Shown here: piece by piece, positions 1-4,838 of the stretch
Layout: the number at the start of each line of letters is the position of its first letter
How positions within the stretch are numbered: position 1 is the first letter of the stretch
Assembly: GCA_016201195.1 (NCBI GenBank)
Contig: JACQDI010000534.1
Coordinates: 1 to 7,864, forward strand
Source of the DNA: Acidobacteriota bacterium
Lineage (GTDB): Bacteria > Acidobacteriota > Terriglobia > Bryobacterales > JACQDG01
Reading direction: 5' to 3'
DNA: 7,864 nt
Made by a program: the position numbers and the translations under genes
The notes under the pieces: generated by a model
The model's input: only the letters and a program-made list of their open reading frames with translations
The model's database searches: none
Told to the model about the DNA's origin: nothing

Positions 1-444
1 ATCAGCGTCGCCCCGCTCAAGACGCACCGGCTGACCGGCGTGTCGCTGGGGATGAAGAACTACTTCGGCATCGGCCCGGGCGCAAAGTACGGATTTCCCA
101 AGCAGGGACTGCACAAGCTGGGCGCGCCGGACGAAGTGCTGGTGGACCTGTTCGCCTTCCACCCCGCTGACTACGCGATCCTGGGCGGAAGCTGGGGCGT
201 GGAAGGCGACGGCCCCTATTGGCCGGGCGCGCGGAGCGTCCACCACAACGTCATCGTGGCCGGAGCCGACACGGTGGCCGTGGACTCGGTGGGCGCTTCG
301 GTGATGGGGTTTGACCCGGTCAACATCCGCCACCTGCCGCTGGCCGCCGACAAAGGCTTCGGGATCTGGGCGCCGGAGTCGATCTGGACCCGCGGCAATA
401 CGACCGGGGAAGCGCGGCGGATGTTTCGCAAACCCAAGGGGTAG
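1..444 (+). CDS. DUF362-family protein, C-terminal part (5' end outside window)
   Basis: The frame is open from the first base and ends at TAG, giving 147 visible residues of a protein that starts upstream. The visible part begins with a PLKTH...TGVSLGMKN stretch. It continues through a YGFPKQGLHK segment, a short hydrophobic DYAILGG strand, a GVEGDGP motif and an AGADTVAVDSVGASVMGFDP segment. This order (LKTH, then MKN, EGDGP, and AG.D.VAVD with MG.DP) is that of DUF362 proteins, a family of unknown biochemical role that is sometimes fused to ferredoxin domains. No cysteine cluster is visible here, so this part carries no Fe-S motif. The protein ends about 35 residues after the MGFDP motif, which looks like a normal terminus. 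It is convergent with everything else in the window. The function is not known; only the family assignment is made. Confidence 0.75.
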   Translation: MSVAPLKTHRLTGVSLGMKNYFGIGPGAKYGFPKQGLHKLGAPDEVLVDLFAFHPADYAILGGSWGVEGDGPYWPGARSVHHNVIVAGADTVAVDSVGASVMGFDPVNIRHLPLAADKGFGIWAPESIWTRGNTTGEARRMFRKPKG

Positions 445-514
445 GGCGGGCTTGCGCCATGTTCGGCCCCAGCGGCGCCCCAATGACGGCCCGCCTCATC
501 GTACCCCAGCATGC

Positions 515-578
515 GTCTAACGACTAGGCATCACCCGCCGCCCGGTTTTTGGGCGGCCGGTACATGCCTTGGTTAGGC
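515..578 (-). other. attC-like integron recombination site (59-base element)
   Basis: Read on the minus strand, the site opens with GCCTAAC (578-572), which fits the R'' consensus RYYYAAC, and closes with GTTAGAC (521-515), which fits the R' consensus GTTRRRY. The two boxes pair over 7 bp with one G-T wobble. Inside them AGGCAT (569-564) pairs with ATGCCT (531-526) as L'' and L', set off by unpaired spacers of 2 and 4 nt. A lopsided internal loop follows, then a perfect 7-bp GC stem (557-551 with 543-537) capped by a 7-nt loop. This is the layout of an attC site folded as a single strand. The toxin stop codon TAA lies inside R'', as is common for cassette genes. The unequal spacers are not those of the classic aadA-type site, so the call rests on overall layout plus context. 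A plain hairpin terminator is less likely because the only T/A run is in the loop. Confidence 0.6.
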
Positions 579-898
579 ACTACCATCCCTCTCATTCTCG
601 GTGCGGCTGACGCGACTGACCCAATAACCTGGCCGACGGCTATGATGAGCCACCGCGAGTATGAGTAAGCCATCCTTCTCAATCGTGTAGATCAGCGAGC
701 AGCGGAACTTCCGGAGTACGCGCTTGCGGATGCGGGGCAAAATCTCCGCCGCGGATTCCGGGAACTGTGCGATCAGGTTTTCACCCGCCGAACCTCATCG
801 AAGAAACGTCGTCCGAGCCCATTAGCTCGAAGTTCGAGGTAGCCGATCTCACTGAGCAACTCGTCCTCGGCAGCCTCGTGGTACTTAACGGGCTTCAC
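573..898 (-). pseudogene. ParE/RelE-family toxin, frameshifted
   Basis: Translation starts at a GTG that overlaps the antitoxin TGA (GTGA at 898-895) and begins MKPVKYHEAAEDELLSEI. It continues through a GLGRRFFDEV helix and hits TGA at 775-773 after 41 codons. The adjacent frame from 779 down to a TAA at 575-573 supplies the rest of the fold: NLIAQFPES, then RKFRCSLIYTIE, then the hallmark LAVAHHSRRPGYW strand of ParE/RelE-type toxins. One missing A in the AAAA run (781-778) explains the break. Restored, the protein would be about 109 residues, close to the roughly 95-110 of the family. These toxins act either as gyrase poisons (ParE) or ribosome-dependent mRNA nucleases (RelE); the sequence does not decide which. 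As it stands the 41-residue product lacks most of the fold and should be inactive. A sequencing error in the homopolymer is the alternative. Confidence 0.8.
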
Positions 899-1122
899 CG
901 GAACAGTCTTTCCGCCTTCTTCACTACCTCTTCCGCTGAAACTGCCCTGGCGCGACCTGCGCGATATTCCTCCAAGCGCCTTTGCGCCTCCTCTGCCCAC
1001 AGGCGCTCCGCCTCTTCCTCGCTCAGTTCCTCCAGGCTAGCCAGAAGTCTTTGCGCCAGGGCCGCACGATCATGAGCGCCCAGGCTCAGGGCGTTCTTGA
1101 AGACCTCCGCCGGGTCTGACAT
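895..1122 (-). CDS. Antitoxin of the addiction-module family PF09720/TIGR02574
   Basis: This is a 75-residue acidic, helical protein beginning MSDPAEVFKNALSLGAHDRA. It continues LAQRLLASLEEL, then a WAEEAQRRLEEY segment and an AVSAEEVVKKAERLFR C-terminus. This pattern (a short N-terminal helix, LA.RLL.SLE, W..E...R..E...G, and a basic C-terminal end after S.EEV) is that of the putative addiction-module component family found just upstream of RelE/ParE toxins. Such antitoxins bind and mask the toxin and often repress their own promoter. The ATG at 1122 is chosen because GGAGG lies 5 nt upstream and family members begin here. The frame stays open upstream to 1230, but that would run through the recombination half-site. 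The last four bases overlap the toxin GTG, so toxin translation should be coupled to it. The gene is intact although its toxin partner is broken. Confidence 0.8.
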   Translation of the reverse strand: MSDPAEVFKNALSLGAHDRAALAQRLLASLEELSEEEAERLWAEEAQRRLEEYRAGRARAVSAEEVVKKAERLFR

Positions 1123-1127
1123 CGTGA

Positions 1128-1132
1128 CCTCC
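1128..1132 (-). promoter_or_regulatory. Ribosome binding site of the antitoxin gene, possible -10 box nearby
   Basis: GGAGG on the minus strand sits 5 nt before the ATG at 1122 and fixes that start. About 7 nt further upstream is TACAAT (1144-1139), a good -10 match. No matching -35 box stands at 16-18 bp, so a cassette-borne promoter is only a possibility. Confidence 0.6.
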
Positions 1133-1163
1133 ACGCCCATTGTATCTGGTCGGGGTCCGTCAC

Positions 1164-1180
1164 GGCTAACGACTTGGCAC
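1164..1180 (-). other. attC-like half-site (L'-R' side) upstream of the antitoxin
   Basis: The plus-strand sequence ggctaacgacttggcac matches 14 of 17 positions of gtctaacgactaggcat at 515-531, the R'-L' side of the complete attC-like site, and has the same orientation. On the minus strand it ends in GTTAGCC, 6 of 7 for the R' consensus GTTRRRY. This is what the site of the preceding cassette should look like if the antitoxin-toxin unit had been inserted at its G/TT point. No convincing R''-L'' partner is found in the next 100 bases upstream. A small hairpin (gctcc 1205-1209 with ggagc 1222-1226) lies in about the right place for a stem. The rest of the site therefore seems degraded or unusual. 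Confidence 0.4.
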
Positions 1181-1184
1181 TTCA

Positions 1185-1440
1185 CTACGTACTCCTTTCG
1201 CGTTGCTCCAACCGGCTCACCGGAGCGCATAACTCATAATTCCGGTCGGCGTAACACGGCGAGACTATCTTATTGATGCTCTTGCGCTGCCGGGCGATTT
1301 GCTCCAGGCGCTTGTAAACAGGGGCGTCGAAATACTGTTCGGCGCATCGAGTGCAGACCCAGGCCGGAACCCGATCCACGTAGATGGTCTGACCCCGAAA
1401 CGGAGGTGTTCCACCTTGCCTTGGCAGAATCGCAGTCCAA
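1185..1440 (-). pseudogene. YgiT/MqsA-type zinc-finger gene, two frameshifts
   Basis: Three frames joined in order give a recognisable YgiT-type zinc-finger protein. From a TTG at 1440 the reading is (M)DCD, shift, FCQGKVEHLRF, shift, RGQTIYVDRVPAWVC, TRCAEQYFDAPVYKRLEQIA and onward to TAG at 1187-1185. The restored protein has the paired CxxC zinc motifs (C-D-F-C and C-T-R-C) and the VPAWVC..C.EQYFD signature of the family. That family includes the N-terminal half of the MqsA antitoxin and many short partners of toxin-like proteins. Each break is explained by one missing T in a short T run on the minus strand (at 1429-1428 and 1400-1398). The tail after residue 70 or so is poorly conserved and may be run-on. 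A GGGG five nt before the TTG could serve as ribosome binding site. A partner toxin gene is not seen upstream, where the AroE-like gene ends. Confidence 0.6.
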
Positions 1441-1462
1441 TAAAGCCCCGTAGCGAGGGAGC
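1437..1462 (-). terminator. Possible weak intrinsic terminator after the AroE-like gene
   Basis: On the minus strand GCTCC (1462-1458) can pair with GGGGC (1449-1445) across an 8-nt loop, one pair being a G-T. The run TTTATT follows directly. It lies 12 bases past the AroE-like stop, where the long co-directional gene chain would be expected to end. The stem is short and the T run is broken, so this is tentative. Confidence 0.3.
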
Positions 1463-1473
1463 GATGAACGCGC

Positions 1474-2325
1474 CTACCGCAGCGGCGCGGCGGCCTCGCG
1501 CATGGCGGCGAACAGCTCTGCGGTCAGGTCGAACCCCAGCACGCGGGCCATGATCTGGCTCCAGCCGTGGAGAAAGTATTCCCAGCCATCGACCGCCTGG
1601 AGGCCCTGGGCGCGAGCGTAGTCGAGAAACCGCAGCTCGCCGCGGTAATTGAAATCCCAAGCGACCGCCTGGCGGGGAAAACGGGCTTGCGGGGTGATGG
1701 GGGAGCCGGGGCGGTCCTTGCCCATGCCGGTGGCGTTGACGATGAGTGAGCCGGGGGGCATGGCCCCGAGCAAGCGATCGTTCTCGGCGGGACCGGAGAC
1801 GCGGGTCAGGCGGGCGGGCGTGAGATCACGGACCTGCTCGAGGCGCACTTCCGAAATGTCGGTGAGGATCACCCGAGCCGGTTGATACTGGCGATACAAA
1901 TGAACGGCGAGGGCGACGGCCGCACCGCCGGCGCCGAGGATCAGGGCATGGCCGGAGAACGGACCGATGGCCCGCAGCGCGAGGCCGGCCGTCAACGTGT
2001 CGACCGCGAGGCCGGTGAGCCGCTCGCCGCGATGGACGATGCAACTGACCTCGCCCAGCCTTTCAGCGTCGGCGTCGAAATCGGTGAACAGGTCCCGAGC
2101 GTGGTCGTAGATCTGCACCTTGTGGGTGGTGACCAGCGCCCCCATGGCGTCCGGGTCGCCACGGATCTCCTCGACCACGGCGCGATATTGTTCCCGCGAG
2201 CCGCCGACGGGGATATCGGCGCCCACGAGATCGGCGGCCGGCCGGCCCGCACGCTGCGCCCAGCGGGGGAACACCCGGTGAATCGACGACGCCCCGGTCG
2301 TCACGCCGATGAAATACATTTTCAC
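1474..2325 (-). CDS. Shikimate dehydrogenase (AroE)-family oxidoreductase, divergent
   Basis: This 283-residue protein has the two-domain layout of the AroE family. The N-terminal substrate domain carries SS at 13-14 and VTTHK at 65-69, whose K69 matches the catalytic lysine of V(T)xPHK. The nucleotide-binding domain carries the GAGGAA loop (131-136), NATGMG (197-202) and DFNYRG (224-229). Length is normal for AroE (about 270-290). The NTDxxG motif that supplies the catalytic aspartate reads DTLTAG here, and the usual S.SP.H.N segment reads SSIHRVFP. It may therefore use a substrate other than shikimate, so no symbol is given. The GTG start overlaps the stop of the upstream hydrolase (GTGA, 2325-2322); an ATG two codons later is the alternative. 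It is the last long intact gene of the minus-strand chain, and may act with the neighbouring hydrolase and reductase on a common substrate, which is inference. Confidence 0.7.
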   Translation of the reverse strand: MKMYFIGVTTGASSIHRVFPRWAQRAGRPAADLVGADIPVGGSREQYRAVVEEIRGDPDAMGALVTTHKVQIYDHARDLFTDFDADAERLGEVSCIVHRGERLTGLAVDTLTAGLALRAIGPFSGHALILGAGGAAVALAVHLYRQYQPARVILTDISEVRLEQVRDLTPARLTRVSGPAENDRLLGAMPPGSLIVNATGMGKDRPGSPITPQARFPRQAVAWDFNYRGELRFLDYARAQGLQAVDGWEYFLHGWSQIMARVLGFDLTAELFAAMREAAAPLR

Positions 2326-3029
2326 GCGAGTTTCAGGAGCAAATCGGCGAGTTGCTGGGGCGCGGTGACGGGAGCGCAGTGGCCGGTGGCCATCTCGAAG
2401 TAGCGCCAGCCGCCGGCTTTCGCTTTGGCGACGGAGGACTCAAACAGTCCCAGCGCCGGCTCGCGGCAATAGATGAAGGTGCGGGGCAGGGCGGCGGCTT
2501 TGGCGCTGGCCAGCCGCACCGGTTGCAGGAACGTCTGGAGCGACTGCGGCCGGAACAGCGACTCCATCCATCGCACATCGGGCTCTTCGTAAACGTGAAT
2601 CCATTGAGGAGGCATGGGCGGCATTTTCCAACCGTCGCCCTTTTCCCGCGCTCGTTCCTCGAAGCTCGCCGCCGTGCCCGGCCCGATCAGGTCGGTCGCG
2701 CACTCCCCGTCCGAAGGAGCCCATGCGTCCAGGTAGACCAACTGCGCCAGTCGCTCGGCGGCCAGTTCGGCGGCGGCGGTGATGACCATCCCGCCGTAGC
2801 TGTGACCCAGCAGGATCACGCCGCGCAGGTCCTCGAACTCGAGTACGCCCGCCACATCCTGAGCATGGGTATCGAGGTTGACCGCCGGGCTGTTGAGGTG
2901 CGCCCGCTCGCCCAGGCCGGTGAGCGTGGGCGTGAATACCTCGTGGCCGGCCCGGCGCAGCAGGGGAGTGACGCGGCGCCAGATCCAGCCGCCGGCCCAG
3001 CCGCCGTGGACGAGAACGAAGGTGGCCAT
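2322..3029 (-). CDS. Alpha/beta hydrolase of the EstC/hydroxynitrile-lyase-like group
   Basis: The 235-residue protein opens with FVLVHGGWAGGW, the oxyanion-hole HGG motif. A TPTLTGLGER stretch follows, then GHSYGG (75-80, nucleophile S77) and a C-terminal MATGHCAPVTAP segment with the catalytic histidine H217. Length and motif order fit small, single-domain serine hydrolases such as EstC-like esterases and plant-type hydroxynitrile lyase or methylesterase relatives. It has no signal peptide, so it is probably cytoplasmic. The acid of the triad usually follows the Y.YC strand (FIYC 185-188 here). In this protein that position reads REPALG with no aspartate, and E190 is the nearest acidic residue. 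The start lies 3 bp after the stop of the aldo/keto reductase, and its stop overlaps the start of the AroE-like gene, so the three are very likely one transcript. The substrate is not predictable. Confidence 0.8.
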   Translation of the reverse strand: MATFVLVHGGWAGGWIWRRVTPLLRRAGHEVFTPTLTGLGERAHLNSPAVNLDTHAQDVAGVLEFEDLRGVILLGHSYGGMVITAAAELAAERLAQLVYLDAWAPSDGECATDLIGPGTAASFEERAREKGDGWKMPPMPPQWIHVYEEPDVRWMESLFRPQSLQTFLQPVRLASAKAAALPRTFIYCREPALGLFESSVAKAKAGGWRYFEMATGHCAPVTAPQQLADLLLKLA

Positions 3030-3032
3030 GGG

Positions 3033-4157
3033 TCAGAGCTTGGTTCCCGCGAGCGGCAGGTTGTCGCGCACCAGCTCCGCGTTGATCAGCTCGGAATTGA
3101 CCGCCGCCACGGCCGGATTTTGTAGCACCCAGAGGTAGGCTTTCTGCGGGATCTTCAGGCCGCCGGGCACCGCCTTTTGGATCAGGGCCTGGCGGGCCGG
3201 ATCGTCGGGGATGCGGGGTGAGCGGCCGTTCCACACCGGCCGCGCCACCTTCATGGCGATCACCCCGAAATTGGCGCGCCGGGCGCGCTCGAGCACGTGG
3301 TCCACGTAGGCATGGTTGCAAATGTTGTAGGCGATCATGGCCACCGAGTAGACCCTGGCGTCGAGGGCCGCCTGCAAGACGCCTGCCGGGTCGGTGTGGG
3401 CCGAAACGCCCAGATGCCGCGCCTTGCCGGCCTTCTTCAGCTTTTCAAAGGCTTCAAAGATCTCCGGGAAGTGCAAGACCTCGTGCGGCGTGTTGGCCCC
3501 GTGAGGGCAGTGCAGGACGTCCACGTGGTCGGTCCCGAGCCGGGTGAGGCTCTCGTCCACCGATTGCAGGATCAGGTCGTGGTAGTTCTTACGCCGGTCG
3601 ATCTTGTGGCTGTAACGGCGCTCCATCACGTTGGCAAGGGACGCCGCCTCCAGCTCCCGCCGCTGCCCGGCAAAGTAGTTCAGGAAATAGTCTGCGGCGT
3701 CAGCCTTGCGGGCTTCGATCTCGTCGCGCGCCTCGGCCCGGAGCTTCTTCTTTTCGGTGTCGTCGAGGCTCTCGAACACCTGCTCGTAGAGCCGGTTGCG
3801 GTTGTCGTCCCACAGGCTCACTTTGGTGGCCAGGAACACCCGGTCGCGCTTCGAGCCGGCGATCACCGGCTTGTAGCCTTGCTCGCTCAAGCCGCGGCCG
3901 TACGCGGGCGCGGTGTCGAGGTAGTTGAGGCCCATGTCGATGGCCAGCTCGACGTGCTGGTTATTGGTGGGCGCAATCGTGTTCCCGCCGCAGATGACCT
4001 CGGAGATCATGTAATTGGTGCGACCGAGGCGCCGGTAGGCCATCCGCGATTGCCGGTTGCGCCACTCGCCCTGGTCGGTTTCCCTGGCCGCATGGGCCTT
4101 GCGGGCGAGCGCAGCGGCGAGGCCAGCGCCCAGAAACTCGCGGCGGTTGGTTGTCAT
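3033..4157 (-). CDS. Tat-signal aldo/keto reductase with a helical insertion
   Basis: This is a 374-residue protein of the NAD(P)H-dependent aldo/keto reductase fold. The N-terminus has a twin-arginine signal: NRREFLGAG with R5-R6, a hydrophobic stretch and an AHA site near residues 21-23. The enzyme probably works outside the cytoplasm or in the periplasm, unusual for an NADPH enzyme but seen in acidobacterial and planctomycete members. The barrel starts at YRRLGRTNYMISEV. The catalytic tetrad is visible as D81 and Y86 (DTAPAYG), K112 (ATKV) and H216 (VDVLHCP). GVSAHTD and the C-terminal PAVAAVNSELIN segment follow the family pattern. Between K112 and the LGTDHVDV strand there are about 60 more residues than usual, highly charged and helical (about 118-190). 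No Fe-S cysteine cluster is present at the C-terminus. It lies 12 bp after the preceding gene, with no clear Shine-Dalgarno sequence. Confidence 0.85.
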   Translation of the reverse strand: MTTNRREFLGAGLAAALARKAHAARETDQGEWRNRQSRMAYRRLGRTNYMISEVICGGNTIAPTNNQHVELAIDMGLNYLDTAPAYGRGLSEQGYKPVIAGSKRDRVFLATKVSLWDDNRNRLYEQVFESLDDTEKKKLRAEARDEIEARKADAADYFLNYFAGQRRELEAASLANVMERRYSHKIDRRKNYHDLILQSVDESLTRLGTDHVDVLHCPHGANTPHEVLHFPEIFEAFEKLKKAGKARHLGVSAHTDPAGVLQAALDARVYSVAMIAYNICNHAYVDHVLERARRANFGVIAMKVARPVWNGRSPRIPDDPARQALIQKAVPGGLKIPQKAYLWVLQNPAVAAVNSELINAELVRDNLPLAGTKL

Positions 4158-4169
4158 GCAGCGATTCTA

Positions 4170-4838
4170 CTACAGATAAAACAGACTCAGCCGGGGCAAT
4201 CCGGCGGCATCCATCACCCGCCGGTCGAGGTATTGTTTTTCGAGCAGGACGAGCTGGTCGGCGGTCATCTTGCGGCGGTAGGGGGCGAGCTGGCGCTCCA
4301 TCTCCCGGCGGGCCTCGAGCAGTTCCTCCTCCGTGCAAGCCTGGGTGGCGGCGGCCCGGATCCGCTCTTCGAGCACGGTGAGCCGCTGCTCGAGGGCCTC
4401 CAGGTCCCGCTGCTCCGGGCCGGCAAGCTGTTCGAGCGATTCGGCCGCCTCGAGATAGATCGGGGCCTGGGCAGGCGCGGCGGACCCGGCGGCGGTGCGA
4501 AGTTGCGCGGCGTTGCGGCGGAAGTATTCGGCCAGCTCATCGGGGGCAAACACCGGGGCGGGGGCGGGCGCCGTCGCTTCGGGATCTGATTCGCGCGCGG
4601 CCGACAGCACCTCCTGGGCGCAGTAGGCGAGCGAGTTCACCATCTTGATCCGGTGCTTGCGCGTATTCCACTTCTCAAAAGTGCGGTCGATGCCCTTGAG
4701 CGCCGCCTCCAGCGGCACCCCGCTCTCCTTCCAGGTCTCGATCAGCGCCCAGTCGAGCGGCGAGAGCAGAAACAGCCCCGTGCCGCGCGCCCTCTGAAAA
4801 TGCTCCTCGATTTCGGTGAAATAGTTGAAGTAGTTCAG
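4170..4838 (-). CDS. Uncharacterised coiled-coil-rich protein, probable CTG start
   Basis: I do not recognise a named family. Residues 1-80 form a compact, aromatic-rich unit: NYFNYFTEIEEHFQRARG, then FLLSPLDWALIETWKESGVPLEAALKGI, then MVNSLAYCAQEVL. A proline/alanine linker (about 88-98) follows. Residues 100-205 are strongly helical with E/R/L heptad-like spacing, suggesting a coiled coil. No membrane segment or signal is seen. The frame has no ATG, GTG or TTG near the end of coaX. A CTG at 4838 overlaps the coaX TGA as CTGA, and the conserved-looking sequence begins right there, so a CTG start reached by termination-reinitiation is proposed. The open frame continues upstream inside coaX, but in a shadow frame. 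Its position directly behind coaX suggests co-expression with the cofactor genes and no more. Similar proteins beginning with an IEEHF-like segment seem to occur beside coaX in related genomes; this is from memory and unchecked. Confidence 0.7.
   Translation of the reverse strand: MNYFNYFTEIEEHFQRARGTGLFLLSPLDWALIETWKESGVPLEAALKGIDRTFEKWNTRKHRIKMVNSLAYCAQEVLSAARESDPEATAPAPAPVFAPDELAEYFRRNAAQLRTAAGSAAPAQAPIYLEAAESLEQLAGPEQRDLEALEQRLTVLEERIRAAATQACTEEELLEARREMERQLAPYRRKMTADQLVLLEKQYLDRRVMDAAGLPRLSLFYL

Larger units (their letters stand above)
521..1169 (-). mobile_element. Putative integron gene cassette carrying a toxin-antitoxin module
   Basis: The unit runs from the predicted G/TT crossover in the upstream half-site to the G/TT crossover in the R' box of the attC-like site, 649 bp in all. 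It contains one antitoxin gene, one overlapping toxin gene and the terminal attC, with very little other sequence. This is the compact 'gene plus 3' attC' organisation of integron cassettes. Toxin-antitoxin modules are well known passengers of sedentary chromosomal integrons, where they are thought to stabilise arrays. No integron integrase or attI is visible. With at most one complete attC plus a half-site, it would be called a lone cassette or CALIN remnant. The unit also looks less GC-rich by eye than the flanking genes. The inference depends on the attC assignment. Confidence 0.55.

Noticed and set aside
445..495. Terminator for the DUF362 gene formed by ggcgggc (445-451) and gcccgcc (489-495)
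   Set aside because: The loop is 37 nt and no T run follows, so it is not a convincing intrinsic terminator.
216..512. Minus-strand frame just downstream of the attC-like site, considered as a further cassette gene
   Set aside because: It is antisense to the well-supported DUF362 gene and has no ribosome binding site or family resemblance.
537..557. Stand-alone rho-independent terminator between convergent genes
   Set aside because: The T/A run is in the loop rather than after the stem, and the stem is better explained as the apical part of the attC-like site.
773..790. Programmed -1 ribosomal frameshift in the toxin
   Set aside because: The local frame is gtg aaa acc tga; slipping back would put the lysine tRNA on GAA, and no X-XXY-YYZ heptamer is present. 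A simple base loss is the easier reading.
1123..1230. Longer antitoxin starting at 1230
   Set aside because: The extra 36 residues would cross the recombination half-site and do not resemble the family, while the ATG at 1122 has a GGAGG at ideal spacing.
2352..3125. Plus-strand frame of 257 codons
   Set aside because: It is a shadow of the alpha/beta hydrolase on the other strand, with no recognisable domain.
3297..4589. Long open frame on the plus strand, 430 codons
   Set aside because: It lies antisense to the aldo/keto reductase and the following gene, both with clear motifs, and its translation has the low-complexity V/L/G/R/H look of a GC-rich shadow frame.
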